In this document: positions 39,428 to 52,416 of the stretch, in pieces
Position numbering within the stretch: the first letter of the stretch is position 1
Layout of the letters: each line of letters starts with the position of its first letter
Source of the DNA: Eutrigla gurnardus
Lineage: Eukaryota > Chordata > Actinopteri > Perciformes > Triglidae
Direction of reading: 5' to 3'
Length of the DNA: 64,000 bases
Assembly (NCBI GenBank): GCA_963514095.1
Contig: OY741267.1
Span: forward strand, 26,348,014 to 26,412,013
The notes under the pieces: generated by a model
The model's database searches: none
Seen by the model: the letters and a program-made list of their open reading frames with translations, nothing else
What the model was told of the DNA's origin: nothing
Translations under genes and position numbers: made by a program

Positions 39428-41629
39428 TTTTCCACCAAAGACAATTTTTATTTTATGCCTTCGGTCATTTTCAGTCATTTTGGTGGAGCAGGAATAGGAT
39501 GCAGTAAATGTCTGATTTCTCTTCGGGGCTGGGCTTAAGGCGGAGAGCTCCATTTTGGCATTTGTGATGTGTCGCCAGCGCGCTGATGTTATTGATCCAG
39601 GACCTTCCGAATTCATTAGGAGATCCAGCGCAACTGTGCTGCATCTTTATTTATGTTGCTGCCCCCTCCCTGGCCTCCCTCCCTCTCTCTCTCTCTCTGC
39701 CTGCCTTCCTCTTTCATTCTCCATGCATTATTCTTTTATTATTCTTTTACAGCTGCCTTATCGCCCGCATTTTGGTGAGGATAAGACCTGTCATCTTTGG
39801 GTCTTGTCTGGGGGGATGATGGGAGACTTCAAGGGGAGGGGAGGAGGAGGGAGGGAGGATGGGTGTAAAGAATGCCTGCTGTCCCCCCTCCGCCTGAAAT
39901 GGACCTCCCTCCCTCTCCCTCTCTCCCCCCCCCCCCCCCCACCCCCTTCGCCTCTACCTTGCTCTCTTTCACTCTCACTGTCTCTCTTTGTAATGAGAAT
40001 CTCTCCCTAATTGAGGGAGCTGCAGCGATCTGGCCGAGGGCGGTCGGGTTAGATTGTGATACTGACTACGTGACCGTTATGCTGATAGAGGTGGCGGATC
40101 AATAATTTAGGCCCTGACCTTAATGGTGGTGTTAAAACGCTCATTCCTCCGGAGTCTGGAGGCCTTAAAGGTGCAGAGTTGGATAAAGGCGGCTGGATGT
40201 GGAGGTGGGGGTGGGGGATGGTGGTGGAAGCAGATAAGAGGAGAGAGGGGAGAGTGTATTTGCAGTCGGTCCCTCGGTCTGTGAAAGGACGGATCATGAG
40301 TGATTTTTTTCCCCCCCTCTCCTACTTCCACATTCAGACACTCACATTGTCACCAAACATTCATCCTCTTAGTATCTATATGAATGCCATAAGCTTTTTA
40401 CATTTTGTTTTATTTGGTGTTTGGTTGTAATCCCGTTTTCATAAGAAAATCCTCCACCCATTCTCACCGACGCTGTGAATGCATCACCAGACACCAGAAG
40501 TGAACAAAGGCCGCGGTAACGAGTGGGTTTAATCTGGTTCTGGGCTTGTCTTGTGCTCCCTAGCTTAAGGCCATGCACATTGAGGATGCAGACAGCCATC
40601 GATTTGATTCTGAGGGACATTAACGTCACGGCCTCATGCGTCTCTCTGAATCTCTAAGACCGGACTCATTCCCTGCTGGCAGGATGCGACCATCTCGGCT
40701 CCCCCTGCCTGCTCCTCCCCACCCACCCACCCGGCCAGCCACCCTTAGGGGATGATATATTAGATATAACCAATTCAATTTTATGCAGCCAGGACAGACG
40801 CCCTGGGGACATAAACACACACATTTTTAATACACTCCTCACCAGGAAGCCCAATGCGCCTGAGCCTGCGGCTGCCCCGGGTCTCCTCTCACACTCAATT
40901 ATTAATGTAACGGCCGTAGTGGCTTAATTAAATAATAAAGACAAGCTCACTGCGAAGGAATGGGCCAAGGACAAGTCAGAAAGGAGGGATGGCTTTTCTA
41001 AATGTCGGATTTTGACATATATGAGGATGTAGGGTAGTGTATGTGCTATTCCAATAACATGTGGTTGTATTATCACCAAATATACATTGATGGTGAAAAC
41101 ATATTTATTGGATCGTCATTTTTTGTGTTAAACGAGGAAAGAGGAAAAGAAGAGGTTCCATCTACATTGCTTTGTGAGAGTGGTTTGTCTTCTAACACCC
41201 TTTTTTTTTTTCTTCTCCAGAAACCCCTTTAAAAAAAAAAAATCATTTGAGGGAGAGGTGTAGTACTTTTGGCTTCAAGTCCCAGATCTGCTCATAAATC
41301 AATTGTCTTGAGAGTCGGGTCAAACGAGGGCTTGTGATACCTCAACTACATAAAAAGAATGATTTCCTCAGATTATGGATTACTGCCACCTCAAGGGCAA
41401 GCCAGAGGAAGCACTCTGTCTCCGATATGATGAAATGTGGCGTTATCTTTTACTTTGTTTCATTAGATCCACTGGAGATTACACTCTATCCTCAAAGACT
41501 AGATTTTCCAGCTTTCTAAGATGAGCGATCTTTTGGCCTCGGGGCACAAAAAAAAAAGAAATACATTTCCAGCTCCCCCCCCCCCCCCCTCCCCCGTCCT
41601 CGACCCGCTTCTTTGGGGCTTCGTGTCTG

Positions 41630-41960
41630 TTTTAGCTTGTAATTAATTATTCAAATTCACTTTGAAATGCAGGGTTACACTTTGAGTGGCTTGTTTAAAG
41701 GCAAAAGCAGTTTTATTTCACTAATGGCAAGAAAGCGCCGCCATTAGATTGAAAAATAGGCCCATTGTGTGTGTTGACTCGGTGGCGTACCGCGATGAAG
41801 GATGGCGACAAACTGGAGTGTTTAAATCGGCGAATTGAAATTAATGCCCTCTCAAAGCCGGGCTTGCTGACGATACATTAAAGCCAATACTCCAGTGAGG
41901 TCGAGCAAATGTTTGTTTATATACATGAAATACGCTCGGAGAGAATGAAATTATTGGATT
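41630..41960. promoter_or_regulatory. Candidate conserved non-coding element, intron 2
   Basis: cttgtaattaattattc, cactttgaaatgcaggg, gccgccattagattg and gaaattaatgccctc; evenly complex over 330 bp. Confidence 0.3.
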
Positions 41961-44727
41961 TTGCCCGAGTAAACACGTATATTAAGGAGAGAGACATGAG
42001 AAACAAATTGTGATGCGTTGAGGTGCCGGGCGCTCTATGTTTTATTGTGTCTTCTGAGTAAGGCGTGTTGCATTTATGGCCCTTTCTTTGTTAATTTCTT
42101 TGTTTTTCTACCATTCATTTATTTTTTTTTACATGTCCTTTTTTTGTCTGCTGACACATTGAGACACTTACAAAAGGTCATGCCTCAAGTCTGTCATGTC
42201 ACATCACTTATTCAGGCCGGTTTTTATTTATTCATGCCACTTTTTGATTTTAATAATTGAATGCAGTGAAATGTTTCTTTCATACAGCTATAAAGTGCTC
42301 GCGAGGAGTGTTGACGTCTCTGGAAATATGGTTATATGGTTATATCGTCCATGTAAAGTGTGAGCTGTTGCTGTCAGTCGGAGCCGATTGAAATGATCCT
42401 GCAGCCGAAGGACCTCTGTGGTGCCCCGAGTGAGGCTGAGGCTCCCTCTTTTTGTTTTTTTGCTACTTTTTTTCTTCAGAATTTTATTGCCAGCGGCTGA
42501 GAGCGGTATTTATTTTCCTCAGACTCTGCTCTGCTATCCTGGAGTTGGCAGAGTGATTTTGTAGAATAGAAACATTATAGACTGTTAGTGTCAAAGTGTT
42601 AAATGTGATGTATAGTGCTGGGGGTTTCAGAGGGGGGGGGGTGGACGGGGGACGTACCGGTGGGGGTGAGGAGGAGGCGGTAAGGAGGTGAGCACCGCCA
42701 GCCATAACTGGAGCAAGGTGCTCATGGGAGAGAGGAGCCATCCACCATGTGAGGGATGGCAGGGTAATGTGGCGGGAGGTAATGGCTTTTCTCAGTCCGC
42801 TGAAACAGAGGGGAGATCATTAGGGGGGGGCGCCGTGCCGCGCGGCGCCGTCCGTTTACCCCGAGTCCTGTCAGCGCCGCGTTGTCGGAGACACTCATTG
42901 TGTTTGTCTGTCTGTTTTTCTGTGGCGCTGGCAGCGTTGCTCCAAAGAGGCAAGAGTGTTTGATTATTATTTTGGGCCTTTCTTTCTTACCACGATGGAT
43001 AGACACTGACACTCTGGCTTACAGCTGCGCTCAGATATTTCCTTACCAAATGCTTCTCCAGCTGTGAAATCAAATCAAAGAGCAAGGCCGAGACCTGATG
43101 ACAAAAACATAACTCCTTGACTTCTCCTTTTGCTGTCATTTAATCCTCTTTTACTTTTCCATGCAATTCCTTTATTGGGTCATTTATATAAAAAAAAAGA
43201 TTATAAAGTGTCGGGGATCTTAAGGCGTGATTGCGACTTTGTTTCAAGGTTAAGTTTGACTTTGATTAATTAAAAAAAGATCACAGTTGCAGACGTAGAT
43301 GTTATGTTACGAGGCTGCAACATAACACGTATATTTATAGTTCAAAACTCCAAAGTCTTAATCAAAAGAGAAATTGACTTCAGACGGAGATAGTTTGAGA
43401 AGCGCAGACACACAAAAAAAAGCCTTCAGGTCTCAAAGTGAACGTCTATGGCGAATAAAGACGCCTCGTTTTTTTATTGTCTTCGAGGTTATTGTCGGCT
43501 TTGGTCTGTGTTTGTTTGGTTTACGAATCATTACAGCGGTTGACATTTATGTCTTGAAAAATATACTTTTTTTTTATCAAAAGTGAAATTGTCTTCAGAC
43601 TGAATCTGTATTTTAAAAAGCGTGTTTTCAAGCTTTGCACCAATGTTTGTTTCCCTATATGTAAGAACTTTAATTGTGGAGGGGGAAAAAAACAGCACCG
43701 GCGTGCCTTTTTTTTGGTGCGACCTCTGTTAGAAATAAAGGTGTGCTTTGTGCATCAGCGAAGAGTCCTCAGAACCGGTTAACAGCACTTTGAGCTGTCG
43801 GTCGATTTTTGCCCTGGTGAGCCTCCAGCCCGGCGTGACAGAGAAGATTGGACGTCATTAAGGTCTGCGCTCCCTCTCTGCTGTCTGGATGTGTGTGAAA
43901 TGGGCTCTGCAAGCTGCCAACAGCACCGACTGTTATTGTGCATCTCCATCGGTGTCCGTGTGAAACCTCAAAGAAAGGCAGCACACACCTGCATATTCAT
44001 CTTTCCCTTTACCTGCGCTGTAGCCTGCTGTTTTTCCAGATGTTGTTTTTTTTCTCCCCCCCCCCCCCTCTCTGTCCGATTTCATATTACCTTCCGTTGT
44101 AGTTGAAGGTTGCTTGAGGAATTCACATCTCCAACAGAAGATTTTTTTTCCTTGTGTCCCTGTCGAGACTCATTCACGCCGTATGAAAAAAAGCTTTGAG
44201 AAATATGATCCCGCCTGTAAAACGGACCAATTATTCCCCATTGACAGCCTTCAAAGCCCACTTTTATTGGCAGATTCAGCCAAATAAAACTTTATTGCAC
44301 GAGCGGAAAGGGACGCCGTCATTTTTTTTTTTGCATAGCTTTTCCAAGCCCGGCGTTTATATGATCCCTATTATTACACCTCTGTGACATTTAAACTTTA
44401 TTGAACAAGACTTTAAAATCTGTAGGCAGTATATAAAAGATGGAGGAATTTATTTCTTTCAGATGGAGGAGCCCCAACAGTCGAGACCTGAGTGGATCAC
44501 ATTGATTCACATAATACTTTTGTTTTAGGATGGATGTCTGTCTTATTTTTATATTTACTGTTTTATTCATAAAAGGGCTGTAACTAGCTAATGATCAAAT
44601 AATTGCAATTATTTTTGCGATAAAATACCAATTAAAAAGAGAGAAAAGAGAAAAATATTATATATAAGAATAACACATCGTCATCATGTTGGTCATGTAG
44701 AATGACAAACAAGGATTAGAATTAGAT

Positions 44728-45090
44728 CAGGAACAAACAACTTCTTTCATTATTGATTAATTTTTTCTTCCACTTAATTGTTTAATTAATTTCCCGGGGC
44801 CCAAGGGGAAATCTTCAAATCATCCTCAAAGTCCAGTTATTTTTATTATTGATCAATCTGTCCTTTATTCACAACTTTTACGTCTATAAAATGTTCATCA
44901 CAATTTCCTGAAAGCCCAAATGAAATGTTCAAATGTCCAAAGATATTCAGTTTATGATCATTTGAGGATTTTGAAGCTAGAACTGGTGTTTTAAAAAAAA
45001 AAAAAGATTAATTAAACAATTAATTGATTATCACAATAATTATTTTCCGTCAGTCAATTTACACATTAATCGGCCGTTTCGGCTCCTAAT
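44728..45090. repeat. Interspersed repeat copy (attaatcgatt-type family)
   Basis: Contains ctttcattattgattaatt, tctataaaatgttcatcac, aatttcctgaaagccca, aaatgttcaaatgtccaaag and terminal attaattgattatcac, the usual order of a widespread teleost repeat. Same family as the interrupted copy in 28510-29345. Confidence 0.6.
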
Positions 45091-46244
45091 CTGCAATAAT
45101 CTGAGATGTTAATGCGATACTGCTACAGTTTAGCTTGGAAGCTTAATTTGACGCCCCCACATGCTTCAAAATGAAGCGTGTTTCCTCGACAGGCAGACGG
45201 GGAGAAACTGAAGCGGAGAAGGGAAAGGTCCTGCCCCCCTCCTCTGTGTAATTAAAAGGGGGGGTCTGTCAGGGGGCTGCTGCTGCTTTGTGTGGCCCCA
45301 TATGTTTGGGCGCTGATACAGGGAGGATTATTCTGTTTGGAGGTCTGATAACAGCCTGTTTATAACCTTGGCACAGGCTGGAGTCTAATCTGGCAGCAGC
45401 ACATCCCCCCCCCCCCCCCCCCCAAAAAAAATGTTCACAGAAAAAAAACACATTGGCCACTTCTTCCTGCAAGTGGGGGAAACTGTCATGACCAAAAAAA
45501 GACTTGGATGTCTCGCCTACATCTTCTGCTCGACCCTAAATATTATGCGAAATGTGAAACTGTGAAATTCAGTATGGGGATTATTGAGATCGTGGATGTT
45601 AACGGGTGTAAAAACACTCGTTTTGCTATTTTGGACGATATTTTCCTCCCCTGAACACGTCGTCATTTCCCCCTTTTTCATGGTTTTATGTCGTCGAGTA
45701 CAGAATCAGTTCCTCACCTTTCCTCTCTTCATCCGGACGTCACCGTTCTCCTTTGTTGCTTTTCTTTCTTCTTTTTTTTAATCTACAGGCTGATTAGTTC
45801 GCTCTTTTGTTCTGGCGGTATATCGCCGTTGTGCTGCCTCTCACACGACTCAGTGTGCCATGGTTTTTAATTCTGCCACTGAAAAAAACATCTCCAAATG
45901 GATTCCTTTGAACGTCTAAATTAGGCCTTTTCTTGACTAATTGCTACATGATTGATTTGAAGAAATGAATTCGACACTAGTTGCCCCAGTATGGAGTATA
46001 ACAAATAATAAGATTATACATACAACATTATTGCTTCTGGGTTTTTTAGTTTACCTGCTAATGTCATATATGATTGTTCTTTCTACTCCACTAAATGTCT
46101 TTATCATCTGTAGTTACTGTAAGTATTACAAGCAAAACCTGGAATCAACTCATAAAATATAACGTATAATTATGGAGTACCCAACAATCTGTAAAAAATG
46201 TGCTCCTTCCACTAACATTAAGGGACGGTTTAAGGCAAATCTGC

Positions 46245-46335
46245 ATAATGAGTACTTTTACATTTGGTAAATATTGTTGCTTTTACTTCTGTACTTTTAA
46301 AGGTATTAAGTAAGTATTTTTACTGCTTTTATTAA
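46245..46335. repeat. Probable interspersed repeat (tactttac-type), opposite orientation
   Basis: aatgagtacttttacatttg, cttttacttctgtactttta and attaagtaagtatttttact are the reverse of the motif set at 36975-37140. Confidence 0.4.
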
Positions 46336-47560
46336 AAAGTAAAATATGATGTAACATCATCGGTAAAGATTGCATCGAAAATATCGCACATCAGTGGTCG
46401 GGCAAGCTCGAGAGTAAATGAATGGCGTTTGTGACAACAAAAGTTGTGCATTAGAATTATTTTTCAACACCTCACAAACCTGCGGGAAGGTGCTGGATAC
46501 TTCATCCTGCTGTGGACTGCCTGCTCTCTCTGTGGCTGCATCACATGTTACAGGCTCAGTGTTATGAAGCCCACGTGGGGGGGGGGGGGGTCTAAATGCT
46601 CTTTGCTGACACCTGGAAGAGTCCCGAACATGGCAAAATACAAAAGAAGAAGAAAAAAAACAAGGAAGGGGGGCGGAGCCTCTGCAGATAGACACTTCCT
46701 ATACGCTTCTAGTGGGTCATACGTGGTTAGTCAGAGGGATTATGTCCGGTGAATAATCAGAATGCTTCCTGAAGTCCCACCTTTTTAAATGTCCACGTTA
46801 ATAAGAGACGTCCAACCCCTCCAGCTGACGAGCTTCCAGCGTTGAATAAAAGTCGCTCTCGGTAATGCACCGCTCCACTGCGAGGACCCTTACCCGGCAC
46901 ACCGTGGGGAGAAGGGGGGGAGGGGGGGGGGGAGCGCTCGGAGTGGCAGGCAAAGAGAACTGTCAACCTGTCACATTTCTTCCCTCCTCTTCCCCCTGAT
47001 AAATTAAAGTTACACAGTGTGCGTGTTGTAGCAGCGGAAGGCTGTGCAGAAAAAGGGCTGGCTCCTCAGGTCTCAGGAGATAGCTGGCAACTAGGTCAGA
47101 CTGATAATGTAATGCGCTGACTGGATCCTCAGCCCACTACACCCAGAGAGGAAAAGCATGACAGGAAAAAAAGAGGGAAAAACATTAAAATGTAGGAGGG
47201 AGAAGAAAAACTTCTGTGCGCTTACTTTGCATTAACCTCGCTGGATCTGGATAATCAAGATTAGGAAGTCGTTAAGGACACCGATTGTGAGGAAATGTAC
47301 TGATGAAGCAGCTGGTATTTGTGTGGGTTTATTACAAAAAGGAAAAAATATATATACATATACATGCAGGGTCGGCCATGAAGTTGGAATAATTTGCAAA
47401 TGTCTTGTCTTTTTATAGCACCAAACAAATGTTATGCATGGATTCATTTCACCTGGGTAATTGGGACACATGATGTCATCGTTGCACCTGCTGGGCATTA
47501 AAATAGAAATAAACAGAGGATTGTGTCTGAAAACAAAATATTCAAACTTTATGGGCGACA

Positions 47561-47561
<1 letters not shown>

Positions 47562-47594
<33 letters not shown>
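47562..47594. repeat. (TA)n microsatellite
   Basis: 33 bp of perfect TA. Confidence 0.97.
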
Positions 47595-47597
<3 letters not shown>

Positions 47598-49602
47598 CCA
47601 CTCCTCATGAGGGAAATCTTATTTACATGGATTCATATTTTTTGCATTCATGTCTTAGCACCACACATCTACGACAAAACAGCATCATGTGAGTCCACGG
47701 GGGGAGAGAGAGAGAGAAAGTGACAAGAATAAGTTTCTGCATCAGCGAGGTGCATTTTCATTCCCATGCAGTATTCCAGAGAGGCTCCGTGGGCCCCACT
47801 GTGACAACTCTGCCTCCCTGCAGGTGTAGAAATGAAACAGGCCTATAAATAGCTCAGGCAGCTGGGAGTAGAGCACTGTGGAGCTGAGGGAGGTTGGGGG
47901 GGGGGGGGAGGTGTTGGAGGTCCAGCTGGGGGATGCAGGTGTGTAGAGAGGCTGACCGACAGAATAGGACTTGCTGTATCACCCAGGGGGGCCGGGAGGG
48001 AGGAGAAGTGGAAGTGCTGAGAAAGTTAATCATCACAAACAAAAAAACCCTGCTTCAAGAGATTCACGGCAACGTTGGAAAAGAGGAACGTTATGGTTTG
48101 AAATTGCATCACAATTTTCCGTCACACTGTCTTTCCCACAAATAATGGCTCACGTTCACATAATTGATTCTCGAAGCATCACGATTTAAAATTTGAATTT
48201 AAATGTAACGAGGATTTTTCCAGCAAATCTTTCAAACAAATTCCTATTTGTGCTCCGTTACTTATATAAAATGTGGAAAGATTGCCCAAAAACATAATTA
48301 ATAATTAATTCCTTTCCTGCATCCATTATTTCTACCTCTATTATATTTATGAATGTGACAACATTTCTTTAACTAACAGAAAATATTTGTTTTATTTGGA
48401 AATATGCAGATGATGACGTACTGTTTGTGTTTTTTGAAGCTGCTGCTTTATTAACTGATGATTTAATCTTTACCTATTCAGAGACCGAAATAACGTCACC
48501 TGACCCGATAAAAAAACCCGTGAACGTGTTCACGGCGTTCGTCGTGATCTGGACTCGTGTGTTTCTCTCAGCAGCCGTTTGGTTAGGTGGTTAAAGATGA
48601 AGCGGTGCAGTCCTGATAGATGGTTTGACGCTGTTGCCATGGGTACGGCCGCCTTCACTGCTCTGCTGCAGTCTGCGACTCTATCTGTAACCGTTCTTCT
48701 TCTCCTCCTCCTCCTCCTCCTCTTCCTCCTCGGTATCTCAGTGCCATCTGCACAGGTTGAACCCCTGAAGGCAACATTTGGAATTTATGTGGAATGAAAC
48801 GGAACAAATCTGGGTTATATTTGATAAAGCGGCCGTTTAAACAGAAGAACATTACATTGAAGTTGATCCATTGCTGTTTGATCTTATGTGAGGTTTTCTT
48901 CGTTTAATTGACTTACTTTTATGAACGCGTGGTTGAATATTGATCTTTTTAAACACAGTAGGGCAGGTACGCCCGTGCTGCTGCTGCCGAATCCGACCGC
49001 AGCATCGATGCAGCGAGCGCTTCGTGGCTCTCTCGTGTCGGATTCACAGAACGTCTCCATGAGGATTGATGGGAGCCGGCTTCATTTCTAGTGTCAGTGT
49101 AGACGCAGAGTTCAGTTTGGGATGTTTCGGCAGCTTGGATGGGAAATTCTTCCTTATTGCACATGATTTCAGGCCGACACAGTGAAACCCCTCATTGGTC
49201 TGAACGGGTCTGCGAGTGTTTTAGCGTTTTAGGGTCAAACAATATAACACATTTGTAAAGATTTGGGGCTCATTTATGGAGTTTTTGGAGGGCTTTGTTT
49301 TATTTATTTGTTTTACTTTTTGCTCAGTGGTCACATTATGTATTAAGGGAATACTTGTATGTAGTGTCCACATGAACATGTGGATGCTTGTAAACTGTTT
49401 TTATTCTTTACTTTTCTGAGGAAAACATGATGTTACCAAACTAGCAATATACCACTTACAGTATATCTGCATATTTTTGAATTCTTCAAGTGCCTTTTAT
49501 ACATAGTGATGTGTATTGATTTGTGTCTTTGTATTGTAACTGAAAAATTACAATGAAAACATTTGTCAAAAAAAAGGGGTCAAATGTTGGCTGAACGTTC
49601 GG

Positions 49603-50005
49603 TCTAGTGCTGTGAAAATATAAAGATATATATATCGTGATATATATCTTTAAATCCCTACTGGATACGATATTGATACACTGGCGCCAGATATGGATAT
49701 TTATGTATTTTTTTTATGAAAATACGCAGGCTCTATTTACTGATTCCATTAAGCCTGTTACCGTTTTGCCTCACCAGAGACACTACTTCATGACCTCTTG
49801 GCCTTTTGCCAGTCTATGTTGGAATGATGTCACACGTAGACATGTTCAGTCAGTGTGTGTTAAAGAGGGAATAAACACAGTATACGATTAATTCATTTTT
49901 TCCTCGTTCAGATACACAGATATCATGATGCATATCGTAGATGATTTCTTGCAATATATTGCAGAATCGCGGTATCGGTATCATATCGTTACGCTGTGAT
50001 CGTCC
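49603..50005. mobile_element. Probable MITE-like element rich in ATCG/CGATA
   Basis: Opens with agtgctgtgaaaatataaag and a hairpin (49621-49650: aaagatatatatatc / gatatatatcttt). Ends with gcggtatcggtatcatatcgttac. Resembles the element at 62739-63108 in its style of repeated ATCG words, but the two do not align simply. Confidence 0.4.
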
Positions 50006-50279
50006 TCACGTCTCTCCTGTTTGAAAGCGGGTATTTAGTGTTAAAGAGACAGTGTTTTTATTTTTTTTAAATCAAACTTCAGCTTTTAGGGCAGAAAAGG
50101 CTGCTTTCATTCCCGACATGCTTTTCATGAAAATGACATCAAGCGCTTTGCACGCTGCTGTTCACATTAATGCATTAAATCCTCACTGCTATATGCTTCT
50201 TTTTTTCTTTCTTTTTTTTTTTTAGCTGGAGGCAAAATGACACATTCTCATCAAAAACACACTCCCCCGCTAACAGTCT

Positions 50280-50303
50280 CACACACACACACACACACAC
50301 ACA
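50280..50303. repeat. (CA)n microsatellite
   Basis: About 24 bp of CA ending five bases before a perfect Pbx-Meis decamer. Confidence 0.95.
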
Positions 50304-50307
50304 CTGA

Positions 50308-50317
50308 TGATTGACAG
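50308..50317 (+). promoter_or_regulatory. Perfect Pbx-Meis/Prep decamer TGATTGACAG
   Basis: Exact match to the composite site bound by Pbx with Meis or Prep partners. It lies in intron 2 just after a (CA)n array and before gcaggagctccccctgaccc. The surrounding 150 bp is of normal complexity with gtgattaatgactaggctt at 50372-50390. Occupancy is not known. Confidence 0.5.
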
Positions 50318-50588
50318 CAGGAGCTCCCCCTGACCCAGTATTCTGCCACAGTGGGACGATCCCACAGGCCTGTGATTAATGACTAGGCTTTATCCGTGGT
50401 GGTGTGGTAGTCCTGCCAGCCGGGCCACTTAGACCGCCTCGACCACTACCTCTGCTGTAAACACACACTCTCTCTCCCCCTCCGCCTCAGTGATTCTCTA
50501 TGTCTCTTTCTCTCTCTCTGCCTACAGGCATTGCATTGTCATACTCATTGTTACGGCTCTAAACCTTCGTCCCAAGTTGACCCGCTTC

Positions 50589-50589
<1 letters not shown>

Positions 50590-50626
<37 letters not shown>
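50590..50626. repeat. (CA)n microsatellite
   Basis: About 37 bp of CA. A (GT)n of opposite polarity follows at 50778-50824. Confidence 0.95.
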
Positions 50627-50628
<2 letters not shown>

Positions 50629-50777
50629 CTTGTGTCCTCGTGAGTTCAGACGCCACTGCAGCTTTCTCGTGGCAAGCGTTAGTCAAATATTATTTGCATC
50701 ATATCTGCATTAGGACAGTTGCCGTGGTGACCTGTCACGAGGAAATACCTTTGTTTGTCTTTTTTTTAAATGCTGTT

Positions 50778-50785
50778 TTGTGTGT

Positions 50786-50826
<41 letters not shown>

Positions 50827-50834
50827 TGAGTGTG
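50778..50834. repeat. (GT)n microsatellite with GAGT interruptions
   Basis: Interrupted GT array, gtgagtgtgtg near the start and gagtgagtgtgt at the end. Confidence 0.95.
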
Positions 50835-51259
50835 TTTTGAGGACCGGGCTTCAGACAAACAGTAAAACCTCACGGGGATCTCCGCAGCCGTGACAGCGTC
50901 CGAACAAAAAACGCACACGCAGCAAAAAACAAACGGCGGTTTTGACTTGAAGCTGCTTTTGATGGGAAGCTCTCTGATAAATGCAGGAGAGACTGTATTT
51001 TCCTGCTGTGGCAAATCTCTCAAGTGTTTATCGTACATTTGGTCCAGATTCTACGCTGATGCAGGACCTTTGACTTGTGTTTTGATGCTCCGCATGTGAC
51101 TCGTTACTGTTTAAAAGCAATTGCAGCCTTTCAAACTGCGTGAACCAGTTACTTCATTAATGGATTCATAATAACTCAATGATCAGGTAAAAAAACACCA
51201 ATATTTGCTGAAATCTGAGGATTTGTTTTGCTACTTTGTTTCATTACAAACACACCGAT

Positions 51260-51510
51260 GGGTTTTAGAGCTGAAATGATTCAAATCAATTCAATTAATC
51301 GTAATTGATTGAAAGAAAATGTGTTTTTTTTCCAGTTTCTAAAACGTGTGGATTTGTTGCTTTTTTTTGTCTCTCACAAACTTAACGTCTTTATTTTAGT
51401 TTTGGACTTTCAACAAGAACTTTAAACGCATCACATTGAAATTATAACGAGCAATGTTATTTCTATTTTTTCTGACAGCCCGGGACTCAACGTCGAACTG
51501 AATAATCAAA
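51260..51510. repeat. Probable interspersed repeat fragment
   Basis: gagctgaaatgattcaaatc-aattcaattaatcg, then cagtttctaaaacgtgtgga-tttgttgct and ttttggactttcaac, fits the complementary orientation of the attaatcgatt repeat family, heavily diverged. Confidence 0.4.
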
Positions 51511-51852
51511 CAAACATATCTCCAGATCAATAAATAAGAAACACTTCCAGCTGAAATTCACTCTCTCATTCTGCGAGACCCGCCACACTGACTGTATGCT
51601 GATATATTTTTAGCTTTTTTTTTTTATGATTTGTCATGGAACAACAAACGTGGCCTTTGTAGACTTGTCGGAGTGTGATCTGAAGCTTCGGGGCATGAGG
51701 GAAGCATCTAATCCCTGCAAACTTTGAGTTAGCCTCCAAAATACAGGGGGGGTAAAGAAACATGAAAGAACAGCTGACCTTCACTGTCAATTCATATTAT
51801 TCATATGTTTCTTCCTGGCGAAACACGTGCTTGACCTGAGATGCACAGATAC

Positions 51853-51870
51853 CTACGTATATATACGTAG
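51853..51870. other. Perfect 18-bp palindrome
   Basis: CTACGTATATATACGTAG is its own reverse complement. It lies about 100 bp left of the Tc1 transposase relic. Its role is unknown. Confidence 0.9.
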
Positions 51871-51954
51871 GGGCTCAGTTCGGATCGTTTCTATATATAG
51901 AAAAGGCAATCGGATCATATCTATTTACAGGAGAGGCATCGGCATATGGCTAAC

Positions 51955-52095
51955 AGCATTATCATGCCATTCAAAGCACTCAGTGACCACTTGTGCTTTA
52001 TGGAGAGGAGCATTGTCATCGTGGAAGACATTGCTCCCACTGGAGTATAAAATGCATCACGGGATAATCTAAGTAACCACTCAGAATCTTTTTAA
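51955..52095 (-). pseudogene. Tc1/mariner transposase fragment (antisense relic)
   Basis: The minus strand over 51955-52029 reads ...FHDDNAPLHKAQVVTE..., the Tc1 transposase region around a catalytic Asp (normally QDDNAPIHRA). Immediately upstream on that strand, SGYLDYPVMHFI fits the preceding part in another frame. So only about 45 residues remain, with a frameshift. The terminal inverted repeats were not found. Confidence 0.8.
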
Positions 52096-52309
52096 ATAGC
52101 AGAGTATAGTCCAGGCCGAGGCCCGGAGTCTGAATGTGGGGGGGCGGGGGGGTAAACTAATGTGGGCATATAGGGCATATATACCAATATTTATTATTTT
52201 TATCATAATTTCTTTCTCCCATATTCAGGACATGGTAATTATAAGTGATAGCATTATACAGGAAGGCTGCCATCTTTATGAAAGCATCCATATCTTTAAA
52301 TATTTAACC

Positions 52310-52338
52310 CAAAAATTCAAGATTCAAGATTTTTATTG

Positions 52339-52384
<46 letters not shown>

Positions 52385-52416
52385 ACACACACACACACAC
52401 ACACAGAGAGAGAGAG
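52310..52416. repeat. Retroelement-tail-like repeat plus (CA)n array
   Basis: ttcaagattcaagatttttattgtcac (52316-52342) is a very common teleost module next to (CA)n tracts, probably the 3' tail of a LINE or SINE. It runs into (CA)n interrupted once by tt at 52383-52384. Confidence 0.65.

Larger units (their letters stand above)
35771..44727 (+). other. pbx1 intron 2, third part
   Basis: Intronic sequence with many poly-C/poly-G runs (36703-36711, 38522-38536, 38764-38775, 39926-39940, 41574-41590, 42632-42641, 44057-44067), a (CCA/CCG)n stretch at 38066-38091 and the microsatellites listed. No gene was seen. Confidence 0.65.
45091..49602 (+). other. pbx1 intron 2, fourth part
   Basis: Holds C18 (45406-45423), G-runs (46577-46588, 46914-46931, 47897-47908), a (TCC)n tract (48700-48730), the (TA)n array, and a short inverted repeat CCGTGAAC-gt-GTTCACGG (48518-48535). 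No gene was seen. Confidence 0.6.

Noticed and set aside
39555..40010. 151-codon frame in intron 2
   Set aside because: Mostly CT-rich and C-run translation (Pro/Ser/Leu); no domain.
48518..48535. CCGTGAAC-gt-GTTCACGG as a steroid-receptor element
   Set aside because: The half-sites are two bases apart rather than three and lack the AGAACA/TGTTCT form.
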